This document shows positions 37,166-45,945 of a DNA stretch of 64,000 nt, piece after piece. Below the pieces are notes generated by a model. It had not been told where the DNA came from. It made no database searches and worked only from the letters and a program-made list of their open reading frames with translations. Within the stretch, counting starts at the first letter, position 1. Every line of letters begins with the position of its first letter. A program made the translations under genes and the position numbers. The DNA lies in NCBI RefSeq assembly GCF_001428895.1, contig NZ_LMJA01000033.1, forward strand, positions 62,001 to 126,000. Direction: 5' to 3'. Source of the stretch: Mycobacterium sp. Root265 (GTDB lineage Bacteria > Actinomycetota > Actinomycetes > Mycobacteriales > Mycobacteriaceae).

Positions 37166-39420
37166 GCGAAACCCTGTGCCCGGCGGACAACCATTGCTAC
37201 GGTCCGCCCGTGCTCGGAAACCTCCGGCGGGTCACGCTCGCCATACTCCTCGTCGCCGCGGTGATCCTCGGTGCCGTCGGCTGCGGCTCGTCCGACGACA
37301 AGGGCGCCGACCCGATCAAGTCGGCCGGTGTGCTGCGGGTCGGCACCGAAGGCGTCTACTCCCCGTTCAGCTATCACGATCCCAAGACCGGAGACCTGGT
37401 CGGCTACGACGTCGACGTCGCCAAGGCGGTCGGCGAGAAACTGGGCGTTCGCGTCGAGTTCGTGGAGACGCCGTGGGATTCCATCTTCGCCGCGCTGGAG
37501 GCCGACCGGTTCGACATCGTCGCCAACCAGGTGACCATCAACGCCGAACGCCAGGGCAAGTACGACCTGTCCCAGCCCTACACCGTCGGCGAGGGCGTCA
37601 TCGTCACCCGCGCCGACGACAACTCGATCACCTCGCTGGCCGACGTCAAGGGCAAGACCGCGGCGGAGAATGCCACCAGCAACTGGTCGCAGGTGGCCCG
37701 CGACGCCGGGGCCCGGGTCGAATCCGTGGAGGGCTTCACCCAGGCCATCACGCTGCTCAACCAGGGCCGCGTCGACGTCGTCATCAACGACAGCATCGCG
37801 GTCTACGCCTACCTGGCCGAAACCGGCGACAAGAGCGTGAAGATCGCCGGCACTGTCGGGGAGAAGAGCGAGCAGGGTTTCGCGGCCCGCAAGGACAGCG
37901 GCTACCTGCCGGAGCTCGACCAGGCGCTGAGCGAACTGCGCGCGGACGGCACACTCTCGGAGATCTCCCAGCGCTACCTCAAGGCCGACGCAACCGGAGC
38001 GCCGGCGGACACCCCCATCCGCGCCGCCGGCGTGCTGCGGGTGGGCACCGAGGGCACCTATTCTCCGTTCAGCTACCACGATCCGGCCACCGGTGAACTC
38101 GTCGGTTATGACATCGACGTCGCCAAGGCGGTCGGTGAACAGCTGGGTGTTCCGGTCGAGTTCGTGGAAACGCCATGGGATTCCATCTTCGCCGCGCTGG
38201 AGGCCAACCGGTTCGACGTCGTGGCCAACCAGGTCACCATCAACCCCGAGCGCCAGGCCAAATACGACCTGTCCCAGCCCTATACGGTCGGCGAGGGGGT
38301 GATCGTCACCAGGGCCGACGACGACTCGATCACCTCGGTCGACGATCTGAAAGGCAAGACCACGGCCCAGTCGATCACCAGTAACTGGGCTCAGGTCGCC
38401 CGCGACGCCGGCGCCAATGTCGAAGGTGTCGAGGGCTTCGCGCAGGCGATCACCCTGCTCAACCAGGGCCGCATCGACGCCACCGTGAACGACAGCGTCG
38501 CGGTGTACGCCTACCTCGCCGAGACCGGAGACACCTCGGTCAAGATCGCCGCGCAGACCGGCGAGACGAGCGATCAGGGCTTCGCCGCCCGCAAGAACAG
38601 CGGCCTGCTGCCCGAACTCAACGGCGCACTCGACGAACTGCGCGCGGACGGCAAGCTCACCGCCATCTCGGAGAAGTACCTCAAGGCCGACGCGACGGGT
38701 GCAGCACCGGAGGGCGCACCGAGCGCACCGGGATCCCAGCAGGAGGCCCCGCAGGTCCGATCGGCGTTCCAACTGGTGCTCGACAACCTGTGGCCGCTGG
38801 CCAAGGCCGCGCTCACCATGACGATCCCGTTGACGATCATCAGCTTCATCGTCGGCCTGGTGATCGCGCTGGCGGTGGCGCTGGCCCGGTTGTCGTCGAA
38901 CGTGGTGGTCAGCAATGTGGCGCGGTTCTACATCTCGATCATCCGCGGCACACCGCTGCTGGTGCAGCTGTTCATCGTGTTCTACGCGCTACCGGAATTC
39001 GGGGTGAAGATCGACCCGTTCCCTGCGGCGGTCATCGCGTTCAGCCTCAACGTCGGTGGCTATGCGGCCGAGATCATCCGCTCGGCGATCCAGAGTGTGC
39101 CCAAGGGTCAGTGGGAGGCCGCCGAGACCATCGGCTACAACTACACTGGCGCGTTGCGGCGCATCATCCTGCCGCAGGCCACCCGGGTCGCGGTCCCGCC
39201 GCTGTCCAACACGTTGATCTCGCTGGTCAAGGACACGTCGCTGGCGTCGACGATCCTGGTGACCGAGCTGCTGCGGCAGGCTCAGATCGTCGCGGCGCCG
39301 ACGTTCGAGTTCTTCGCCCTGTACGGCACGGCGGCGATCTACTACTGGGTGATCTGCCTGGTGTTGTCCTTCGGGCAGGCCAGAGTGGAGCACCGACTGG
39401 AAAGGTACGTGGCGAGATGA
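37162..39420 (+). CDS. Amino-acid ABC importer: two fused substrate-binding domains plus permease
   Basis: 752 residues in one chain. The N-terminal hydrophobic segment (22-40) ends in a lipobox-like AVGC (C41). Two type-3 substrate-binding domains follow (about 56-280 and 290-515), each with [22 protein letters not shown] and [14 protein letters not shown], about 80 % identical by eye. A HisM/GlnP permease domain completes the chain (about 530-752, five or so membrane segments, with [22 protein letters not shown] as the ATPase-contact loop). Architecture parallels Lactococcus GlnP, a glutamine/glutamate importer. Substrate inferred as polar amino acid. GTG at 37162 couples to gluQ; a GTG at 37210 would give a more usual signal peptide. 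Confidence 0.9.
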   Translation: MSETLCPADNHCYGPPVLGNLRRVTLAILLVAAVILGAVGCGSSDDKGADPIKSAGVLRVGTEGVYSPFSYHDPKTGDLVGYDVDVAKAVGEKLGVRVEFVETPWDSIFAALEADRFDIVANQVTINAERQGKYDLSQPYTVGEGVIVTRADDNSITSLADVKGKTAAENATSNWSQVARDAGARVESVEGFTQAITLLNQGRVDVVINDSIAVYAYLAETGDKSVKIAGTVGEKSEQGFAARKDSGYLPELDQALSELRADGTLSEISQRYLKADATGAPADTPIRAAGVLRVGTEGTYSPFSYHDPATGELVGYDIDVAKAVGEQLGVPVEFVETPWDSIFAALEANRFDVVANQVTINPERQAKYDLSQPYTVGEGVIVTRADDDSITSVDDLKGKTTAQSITSNWAQVARDAGANVEGVEGFAQAITLLNQGRIDATVNDSVAVYAYLAETGDTSVKIAAQTGETSDQGFAARKNSGLLPELNGALDELRADGKLTAISEKYLKADATGAAPEGAPSAPGSQQEAPQVRSAFQLVLDNLWPLAKAALTMTIPLTIISFIVGLVIALAVALARLSSNVVVSNVARFYISIIRGTPLLVQLFIVFYALPEFGVKIDPFPAAVIAFSLNVGGYAAEIIRSAIQSVPKGQWEAAETIGYNYTGALRRIILPQATRVAVPPLSNTLISLVKDTSLASTILVTELLRQAQIVAAPTFEFFALYGTAAIYYWVICLVLSFGQARVEHRLERYVAR
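37327..38001 (+). repeat. Internal duplication, copy 1 (substrate-binding domain)
   Basis: Copy 1 of a roughly 675-nt in-frame duplication, with copy 2 at 38029. The copies are offset by 702 nt (234 codons) and remain closely similar at DNA level, for example GTGGGATTCCATCTTCGCCG against ATGGGATTCCATCTTCGCCG. This indicates a fairly recent duplication or ongoing gene conversion. Confidence 0.85.
38029..38703 (+). repeat. Internal duplication, copy 2 (substrate-binding domain)
   Basis: Copy 2 of the duplication within the ABC importer gene. It joins the permease domain through a Pro/Ala/Gly-rich linker ([20 protein letters not shown]). Length equals copy 1 within a few codons. Confidence 0.85.
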
Positions 39421-40172
39421 CCGAATATCGGGTCGAGGCCCAGGGTGTGGAGAAGGCGTTCGGCGACAACAAGGTGCTGCGCGGGGTGTCCTTCAAGGTG
39501 GCCACCGGCACCGCGACGGCGATCATCGGGCCGTCGGGCTCGGGCAAGACGACCCTGCTGCGCACCCTCAACGCGCTGGACCGGGCCGACGCCGGGGTGA
39601 TCCGGGTCGACGATGTCGAGATCGACTTCGCCACGCCGACACCGAAACCCGAGGTGCGCCGGTTCCAGTCCCGTAGCGGTTTCGTGTTCCAGGGCCACAA
39701 CCTGTTCCCGCACAAAACGGTGCTGGAGAACATCATCGAGGGCCCGGTGATCGTGCAGAAGCGTCCCAAGGAGGAGGCCGTCGCCGACGCCGTCGCGTTG
39801 CTCGAGCAGGTGGGGCTGGCCGAGAAGCAGGATCAGTACCCGTTCCAGCTGTCCGGCGGGCAGCAGCAGCGGGTGGGTATCGCGCGGGCGCTCGCGTTGA
39901 AGCCCAAGCTGGTGCTCTTCGACGAGCCGACCTCGGCCCTGGACCCGGAGCTCGTGGGCGAGGTGCTCTCGGTCATCAAGGACCTGGCCGTCGAAGGGTG
40001 GACACTGGTGGTCGTCACCCACGAAATCCAGTTCGCCCGACAGGTTTCCAATCAGGTGCTGTTCACCGACAAGGGCGTCATCCTGGAGCAGGGCACGCCC
40101 GACGAGGTCATCGGGAATCCCAAGGAGGAGCGCACCCGGCAGTTCCTGGACCGGATTCTCAATCCGCTGTGA
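39417..40172 (+). CDS. Amino-acid ABC transporter ATPase (GlnQ-like)
   Basis: 251 residues. Walker A GPSGSGKTT, Q loop FVFQGHNLFPHKTVLENI, signature LSGGQQQRVGIARAL, Walker B LVLFDEPTSALDPE and the switch histidine in VTHE, all of the polar-amino-acid subfamily. Powers the fused binding-protein/permease encoded just before; the ATG overlaps that stop (ATGA). A homodimer of this ATPase with two copies of the fused permease would carry four binding domains. The end overlaps the convergent TetR gene by 14 nt. Confidence 0.95.
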   Translation: MTEYRVEAQGVEKAFGDNKVLRGVSFKVATGTATAIIGPSGSGKTTLLRTLNALDRADAGVIRVDDVEIDFATPTPKPEVRRFQSRSGFVFQGHNLFPHKTVLENIIEGPVIVQKRPKEEAVADAVALLEQVGLAEKQDQYPFQLSGGQQQRVGIARALALKPKLVLFDEPTSALDPELVGEVLSVIKDLAVEGWTLVVVTHEIQFARQVSNQVLFTDKGVILEQGTPDEVIGNPKEERTRQFLDRILNPL

Positions 40173-40716
40173 CGCCCGCGGCCCAGTCCACCAACGATCC
40201 GAGGTAGGTCAGCATCTCCGCCTCGGGGTGCGCAGCCGGATCCTCCAGATGTAGCCGGGCCAGTTCCTCGATGGCGGCCAACAGGATTCGTGCCGCCGTG
40301 CTGTCCGGGTCGATCCGCAAGTGCCGGGCGGCCACCGTCCTGGCGTAGGTGCGGCCCAGTTCGATGCGTACCCGCACTTCCGCAGGTGCACCGTCGGGCG
40401 GCCGCAGGATGATGCGCCAACTGGTGGGGGCAGCATGGAGATAGGCCAGGATGCCGCGGCCCAGTTCGTCGATATCGCGCACGTCCTGCACGCTGCCGAT
40501 CCCGGCGAAGGCCACCGCGGATTCGCGGTCCAGCAGCGCGGTCATCAGTCCGGCCAGATCGGTGAAGTGTTGATAGACCACCGCTCTGGTGACCCCGGAC
40601 TCGCCGGCGACCCGGTCGATGGTGAGCGCCGGGTAACCGTCGGCGGCGACGATATCGCGGGCCACGTCGAGCAGCTGGGCCCGGCGGTCGGCACCGCTGA
40701 GACGGCGGCGCGTCAT
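40159..40716 (-). CDS. TetR-family transcriptional regulator
   Basis: 185 residues. HTH at about 10-55: LLDVARDIVAADGYPALTIDRVAGESGVTRAVVYQHF. The C-terminal domain follows the usual TetR pattern. It is the second gene of a two-gene minus-strand operon, its ATG overlapping the stop of the FAD-oxidoreductase gene. The palindrome at 42073-42093, over the operon promoter, is its likely operator, making it an autorepressor. Confidence 0.9.
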   Translation of the reverse strand: MTRRRLSGADRRAQLLDVARDIVAADGYPALTIDRVAGESGVTRAVVYQHFTDLAGLMTALLDRESAVAFAGIGSVQDVRDIDELGRGILAYLHAAPTSWRIILRPPDGAPAEVRVRIELGRTYARTVAARHLRIDPDSTAARILLAAIEELARLHLEDPAAHPEAEMLTYLGSLVDWAAGVTAD

Positions 40717-42062
40717 GCCAGTAACAGGTCGACGGCTTTGGCCGCGCTCTGCACGGCGCTTTCCATGGTGGCCGACCAGTCGGTGGCGGTCCAGTCCCCG
40801 GCCAGCACCAGCGAGGGCACCGAGGTGCGTTGCGGTGGCCGCAGCGAATCGGTGCCGACGACCTGGGAGAAGGTGGCCCGCGGCATCTTGACCACCTGCG
40901 CCTCAAGCACTTTCGCCTGCGCGGCGGCCGGGTAGTAGCGGCGCAGCAAGGACAGCTGCTCCTCGACGATCTCGTCGTTGCTCTTGTGGATCTGCGCGTA
41001 GGCGCCGCTGGTGGTCAGGCAGTACAGCCATGACCGTTCGGTGCTGCGGCCGTGCATGATCTGCCGGTCGAAGACCTCGTCGATGACGCCGGTGCCGCCG
41101 ATCAGGCCCTCGAAGGCGGACTCGGTGCCCAACGGCCGGTCCAGGTACAGGTTCGTACTGACGATGGGTGTGTAGCCCAGTTTGTCTGCCGCGGCGTAGA
41201 TTTCCGGGTGTTCGGGCAGATCGTCGAGCAGGCCGGCGATACTGCCGTTCGGTACCGCGCACACCACGGCGTCCGCGGGGATCTCGGTGCCGTCGGCCAG
41301 CAGCACACCGGTCACCCGGCCATCGCTGATGACGATGCGCCGCGCCACCGCCCGGTAGCGCACGTCGACGCCGTGCTCCTCGAACACCTTCAGGGCCCCG
41401 TCGATGTAGAGGGTGTCCAGGTCGACGGTGGGGTAACCGATGGTGACCGGGGTGCGGTGTTTGATGCCGAGCCGGATACCGGTGCCGAGCACGTTCGCGA
41501 AGACCTTCGCCGACTCCTGCGCGACCGGTTCGGCGGCGATTCCCAGAGCCAGCCAGTCCCACAACGCTTCCCGCGCCGGCGCGGGCATCCCGACCCGGTC
41601 GAACCACTGCTCGGTGGAGATGTCGGCGAGGTCGGCCGGTGGCCGCAGCGCCTGCCACCCCAGCAGCATGGTGGCCCGCGCGGCGCGCAGCCGGTCTGGC
41701 CAGCTCGCATCCGGGTGCACGCCGAACAGGGTGCGGATCGCGCCGATTCCGGTGGTGTGCATGGTGACCTTGCGCCCGTCGGGCCAGCGCAGCGTGGAGG
41801 ATTTCGGGAACGCGATGTGTTCGCGGGTGCCGACGCTGGTCAGATACCGGTAGAGGTGCTGATATCCGCTGGCGATGACGTGCTGGCCGTTGTCGGGAAT
41901 ATCGTCGACGGCCTCGGCGCGCATCGCATGGGTACGGCCGCCCAGGCTGCCGCGCCGTTCCAGCAGTGTCACGGTGCGGCCGGCTTCGGCCAGCCAGACC
42001 GCCGAGGCCAGCCCGGCCAGCCCGCCGCCGATGACCACGAAGCGCCGCGCGTCGTCTCCCAT
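40713..42062 (-). CDS. HpnE-like FAD-dependent desaturase/amine-oxidase-family enzyme
   Basis: 449 residues. N-terminal FAD-binding GGGLAGLASAVWLAEAGRTVTLLERRGSLGGRT and the C-terminal LVLAGDWTATDWSATMESAVQSA motif are typical of phytoene desaturase/HpnE (squalene-associated) enzymes, flavin amine-oxidase superfamily. Likely redox chemistry on an isoprenoid or other lipid; no isoprenoid synthase is adjacent, so the substrate is open. TATGGT lies 6 nt before the ATG, suggesting a leaderless mRNA, and the TetR operator overlaps the same promoter. Confidence 0.88.
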   Translation of the reverse strand: MGDDARRFVVIGGGLAGLASAVWLAEAGRTVTLLERRGSLGGRTHAMRAEAVDDIPDNGQHVIASGYQHLYRYLTSVGTREHIAFPKSSTLRWPDGRKVTMHTTGIGAIRTLFGVHPDASWPDRLRAARATMLLGWQALRPPADLADISTEQWFDRVGMPAPAREALWDWLALGIAAEPVAQESAKVFANVLGTGIRLGIKHRTPVTIGYPTVDLDTLYIDGALKVFEEHGVDVRYRAVARRIVISDGRVTGVLLADGTEIPADAVVCAVPNGSIAGLLDDLPEHPEIYAAADKLGYTPIVSTNLYLDRPLGTESAFEGLIGGTGVIDEVFDRQIMHGRSTERSWLYCLTTSGAYAQIHKSNDEIVEEQLSLLRRYYPAAAQAKVLEAQVVKMPRATFSQVVGTDSLRPPQRTSVPSLVLAGDWTATDWSATMESAVQSAAKAVDLLLA

Positions 42063-42072
42063 CCGACGACCA

Positions 42073-42093
42073 TAACTTACATTTTGTTAGTTA
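42073..42093. promoter_or_regulatory. TetR operator over the FAD-enzyme promoter
   Basis: TAACT-N11-AGTTA with inner symmetric ACA/TGT: a 21-bp dyad directly behind and touching the TATGGT -10 element (42069-42074) of the FAD-enzyme/TetR operon. It also touches the last bases of the neighbouring CoA-transferase gene. Confidence 0.65.
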
Positions 42094-43431
42094 CAAGAGG
42101 ATGGTGCGGTCTGCGACCGGAGACCGGCCCTTGGCTGCCCGGTGGGCGGCCTCCAGCAGGCCGTCGCGGAACTGCGGATCCGCGATGGCGGCGAGCGCCT
42201 CGCCCCGCTCGCGGACCGTCAGGCCCTCCAGTTCGGCGGTGCCGTGTTCGGTGACGATCACGTCCACATGATGGCGCGGTGTGGTGATCACCGCTCCGGG
42301 TCCGAACCACGGCACGATGCGCGAGCGCAGTTCACCGTCCTTCATGTACGTCGATGGCAGGCAGATGAGTGAGCGGTCGGACAGCTCGAGGCCGGCGCCG
42401 GCCACGAAATCTTCGGCCCCGCCGATGCCACTGAACTGACCGCCATTGATGGTGTCGGCGACCACCTGCCCGTGGATGTCGATGCCCAGCGCACCGTTGA
42501 TGGTGACCATCCGGTCGTTCTCGGCGATCACCTCGGGGGCGTTCACCACCTCCACGGGCAGGAAGGCCACCTCCCGATTACCGTCCAGCCATTCGTAGAG
42601 TTCGGCCGACCCGAACGCGAAAGTCGTCACGCTGACGCCGTCGAACTGGCCCTTGTGGGCGTTGGCGATCTTGCCCGCCCGGTGCAGGCGCATGCAGCCG
42701 TCGGTGAACATCTCGCTGTGCAATCCGAATTCGCCGCCGTCCCCCTCGGCGAGCAGGGTGGCGATCTGGTTGGGAATGGAGCCGATGCCGGTCTGCAGGG
42801 TCACCCCCGACGGCATGTAAGCGACCGCGTTCTCGGCGATGGCCCGGTCGACATCGCTGGGCGGCGTGTCACCACCCGGCAGCGCGAGCGGCGCCTCCGA
42901 GGACCGCACCAGGATGTCGATCTCGTCGACGTGCAGGGCGTGGCGGTGCTGATCGCCCATTCCGTAGGTGCGCGGGAACGCGTCGGAGGCCTCGACGATG
43001 AGCACCCGGTCGGGATCCGCTCCGGCGCGGCGCAATTCGTCGATGGTGCCGCCGGCGTGCAGCGACAGCGAGCACCAGCCGTCGGCGTCCGGCGGTGCCG
43101 TCACCGTGGTCATCACCCGCGGTGACTGCCGCCGCAGCAGCGGTCCGAAGCGCCGGAAGTCGGCGGGCGTGAACTCGACGTCGGCGCCGCTGTCGCGCAG
43201 ACCCCGGTCCAACGGCCCGTAGAACCCGGACAGGTAGTGCACGCCCTTGCGGGTGAAGAGTTCGGTCATCACCGAGAGCAGCGCACCGTAGACCCGCAGA
43301 TCGGTCCAGTCGTCGCGCTCGCCCAGCGCCGCCAGGAACGCCGGCGGCTGGCCGGGCCCCAGTGGAATTCCCAATGTGTCGGTCGCCTGCAGCCGCGCGG
43401 CGGCCTGCTCGGCGGTGAGCTCGATCGGCAT
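42091..43431 (-). CDS. Acetyl-CoA hydrolase/CoA-transferase family protein
   Basis: 446 residues of the two-domain AcH1/4-hydroxybutyrate CoA-transferase family: an N-terminal Rossmann-like half, LQTGIGSIPNQIATLLAEG around residues 215-235, a glutamate in GLHSEMFTDG in the position of the catalytic Glu, and the C-terminal GGAEDFVAGAGLELSDRSLICLPST. Moves CoA between short-chain acids or hydrolyses acyl-CoA; the acid is unknown. TAGCGT 7 nt upstream of the ATG suggests a leaderless mRNA. The gene ends 29 nt before the FAD-enzyme start. Confidence 0.9.
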   Translation of the reverse strand: MPIELTAEQAAARLQATDTLGIPLGPGQPPAFLAALGERDDWTDLRVYGALLSVMTELFTRKGVHYLSGFYGPLDRGLRDSGADVEFTPADFRRFGPLLRRQSPRVMTTVTAPPDADGWCSLSLHAGGTIDELRRAGADPDRVLIVEASDAFPRTYGMGDQHRHALHVDEIDILVRSSEAPLALPGGDTPPSDVDRAIAENAVAYMPSGVTLQTGIGSIPNQIATLLAEGDGGEFGLHSEMFTDGCMRLHRAGKIANAHKGQFDGVSVTTFAFGSAELYEWLDGNREVAFLPVEVVNAPEVIAENDRMVTINGALGIDIHGQVVADTINGGQFSGIGGAEDFVAGAGLELSDRSLICLPSTYMKDGELRSRIVPWFGPGAVITTPRHHVDVIVTEHGTAELEGLTVRERGEALAAIADPQFRDGLLEAAHRAAKGRSPVADRTILL

Positions 43432-43505
43432 GTGTCCGACGCTACCGCACTACCGTGTCGAAATGCCGCCAGCAATCAGATCATCGGCTGCCTAGCGTCG
43501 GACCT

Positions 43506-44687
43506 GTGCAAACACGAGTCCTGTCAACAGAATCCACCACCGTTCTGAGCGCGAAGACGATAACCTTCATGGCCGTTGCCGCCGCGGTGGGCACAGCGAC
43601 CATCTATCCGCTGCAGCCGGCAATCGCCGATGTCGCCCGCGACGTCGATACGCCCGTCGCAACGGCCGGAGCCGCGCTGGCATGCGGGCCGGTCGGTTAC
43701 CTCCTCGGCCTGGCCACCCTGGTGCCACTCGTGGATCGATACTCCCCGAAACACCTTCTGGCGGTGCAGTTCGCGGTGCTCAGCATTGCCCTCGGTATCA
43801 ACGCGACGGCCACCACACCGTGGCTGCTCGGCTTGGCGGTCGGCGTGATCGGCGCAACGTCGACGGTCGGGGCCCAATTGAGTTCGATCGCCGGACGCTT
43901 CGCCACCATGCGTCGACGCGCCACCACGCTGGGCATCGTCACGGCGGGGATCTCGGCAGGCATCCTCGGCGGCCGAGTCATGGGCGGCTGGCTATCCGAC
44001 CAGATCGGCTGGAGAGCAATGCTTCTGATTGTCGCCACAGTGTGCGCGGTAATGGCCGGACTGGCGCTGCTCGCCCTTCCGGGAGACCGCGGCCACATCC
44101 GTCCCGGTTACCTTGACGCGTTACGGGCACTGCCTGGCCTCTACCGACGGCATCCCGTGTTGCGGTGGGCCGCCGGTCGCGGCGCACTGTGGTTCTTCGC
44201 GTTCTGCACGGTGTGGTCCGGGGTGGCGGTCGCTTTGGCACAACCACCGTTCGGGTACTCCGCCGATACGATCGGACTCTTCGCGCTGGCCGGCCTGCTC
44301 GGTATTGCCACCACTTGGGTGGCCGGGGCGTTGACCGACCGCGTCGGGGCGCGCACTGTCATCCTGATCGGACTGGCCGTGGCCGCGGGCTCAGCCGCCG
44401 TGTTGGCGCCGACGCTGCACAGCACCGTCGTGACGCTGATCTGCCTCGCACTCTTCGATGCCGGCCTGTTCGCGGCCCAAGTTGCCAATCAGAGCACGGT
44501 GCTGGCCATCGAACCCGATGCGCCCGCCCGGTTCAACGGTGCCTACATGGTGGTGTACTTCGTTGGTGGCAGCCTGGGCACCGCGTTCGGCGCCGCGGCG
44601 GTCGGCTGGTTCGGCTGGCCGGCCACCGCCGTGTGCGCCGCAGTGGCGATCGGCGGGGCGGCGGCGACCACCTTCAGAGCTCCTTGA
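43506..44687 (+). CDS. MFS transporter
   Basis: 393 residues with about twelve hydrophobic segments and a central basic loop near residue 205 (LPGDRGHIRPGYLDALRALPGLYRRHPVLRW). The loop VPLVDRYSPKHLL after the second segment fits the MFS A-motif region and LTDRVGARTV its counterpart in the second half. It resembles the YnfM/arabinose-efflux group of drug or metabolite exporters. GTG at 43506 is used, without a strong ribosome-binding site. Tail-to-tail with the saccharopine-dehydrogenase-like gene, 14-nt overlap. Confidence 0.85.
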   Translation: MQTRVLSTESTTVLSAKTITFMAVAAAVGTATIYPLQPAIADVARDVDTPVATAGAALACGPVGYLLGLATLVPLVDRYSPKHLLAVQFAVLSIALGINATATTPWLLGLAVGVIGATSTVGAQLSSIAGRFATMRRRATTLGIVTAGISAGILGGRVMGGWLSDQIGWRAMLLIVATVCAVMAGLALLALPGDRGHIRPGYLDALRALPGLYRRHPVLRWAAGRGALWFFAFCTVWSGVAVALAQPPFGYSADTIGLFALAGLLGIATTWVAGALTDRVGARTVILIGLAVAAGSAAVLAPTLHSTVVTLICLALFDAGLFAAQVANQSTVLAIEPDAPARFNGAYMVVYFVGGSLGTAFGAAAVGWFGWPATAVCAAVAIGGAAATTFRAP

Positions 44688-45879
44688 TCCCCCACGGGGA
44701 GCCGTAGGCCGTCAGCAGTTCCAGAAACGGCACCGCGTCGAAGGCCTCCGGCCCGAGCACCCCGGCCCCGCTCCAGCTTCCGTTGGCCAGAAGTTCGAGC
44801 GCCACAACGGGATTGACCGCGGTCTGCCACACCACGCACTGGTGCCCGTACTCGGCCATCGACCATTCGTTGTCGACCACGTGGTACAGGTAGGTCGACC
44901 GCGGCTGCCCGTCCTTGCCGGTGCCGGTCACCCACAGACCGGCACAGGTCTTGCCCGTCATCCTCGGACCCAGGGTGGCCGGATTGGGCAGGCAGGCCGC
45001 CACCACATCGCGCGGGCTCACCTCGACGCCGCCGACCTTCACTTTCTCGGTGCGGTCCAGTCCCAGCTTGTGCAGTGTCTTGAGGACGTCGATGAACTCC
45101 TCACCCAGTCCGTACTTGAAGGTGGCCCGCTTGCAGTCCACCCAGCGCGGCATCAACAGCACCTCTTCGTGCTCGACGTTCACGCACTCCACCGGCCCGA
45201 TACCGTCCGGGAAGTCGAAAACCTCGGGTTCGCTGAAGGGTTCGGTGACGAACCAGCCGCGGTCGGCCTCCCAGATCACCGGCGGGTTGAGGCATTCCTC
45301 GATGGTCGTCCAGATCGAGAACGACGGCGCGAACTCGTAGCCGTCGACGGTGAGGTTGGACCCGTCGCGGGTGCCGAGTTCGTCGATCTCGCCGAACAGG
45401 TGATCGGCGGCGTACCGGGCGAACACGTCCGACAGCCCGGGTTCCACGCCGATACCGACCAGCGCGAGCCGTCCGGCGGCCTCCCACTGTTTCTCCACGG
45501 CGAACTGCTCGTCGCCCAGTTTCACGCCGGTCAGCTCGTAGGGCTTGTCGGGGTGGCGCACCGACAGGCTCATCGCCATGTCGAGGTAGTCGGCACCGCC
45601 GGCGAGGGCGCCGTCGAAGATCGGCATCACGAACCGGGGGTCGACGGCGTTCATCACGTGGGTGATGCCGTGTTCGCGGACGAGGGCCGCGACGGCATCG
45701 GCCGAGGTGGCGTCCACCTGGGCGGCGGTGAAACGGGTGTCGCCGACGGCAGCGGCCGCCTGCTCGGCACGGGCGCCGTCGTAGTCGGCCACCACGATCC
45801 GCTCGAAGAACTCGCGTCGCGCCGCAATCGCGCAGAACGCCGAACCGACACCGCCGGCACCCACAAGAAGAATCCGCAT
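44674..45879 (-). CDS. Saccharopine dehydrogenase family oxidoreductase
   Basis: 401 residues. The N-terminal Rossmann fold ILLVGAGGVGSAFC is followed by the catalytic-domain pattern NAVDPRFVMPIFDGALAGGADYLDMAM and GIGVEPGLSDVFARYAADHLF, as in homospermidine/carboxynorspermidine synthase-like and lysine-catabolic saccharopine reductases. No partner lysine-degradation gene is adjacent, so the exact reaction is open. TAGGGT 6 nt before the ATG and no ribosome-binding site suggest leaderless translation. Confidence 0.88.
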   Translation of the reverse strand: MRILLVGAGGVGSAFCAIAARREFFERIVVADYDGARAEQAAAAVGDTRFTAAQVDATSADAVAALVREHGITHVMNAVDPRFVMPIFDGALAGGADYLDMAMSLSVRHPDKPYELTGVKLGDEQFAVEKQWEAAGRLALVGIGVEPGLSDVFARYAADHLFGEIDELGTRDGSNLTVDGYEFAPSFSIWTTIEECLNPPVIWEADRGWFVTEPFSEPEVFDFPDGIGPVECVNVEHEEVLLMPRWVDCKRATFKYGLGEEFIDVLKTLHKLGLDRTEKVKVGGVEVSPRDVVAACLPNPATLGPRMTGKTCAGLWVTGTGKDGQPRSTYLYHVVDNEWSMAEYGHQCVVWQTAVNPVVALELLANGSWSGAGVLGPEAFDAVPFLELLTAYGSPWGIKEL

Positions 45880-45945
45880 GGGCCCACCCTAGTGCGGAAT
45901 CACCGCTGATTCGCCGATGTTACGACGAAATACACCCCAAAATGC

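Noticed and set aside
37078-38772. 564-codon minus-strand frame opposite the ABC importer
   Set aside because: Shows the same internal duplication as the real gene only because it is its reverse complement; no protein-family features.
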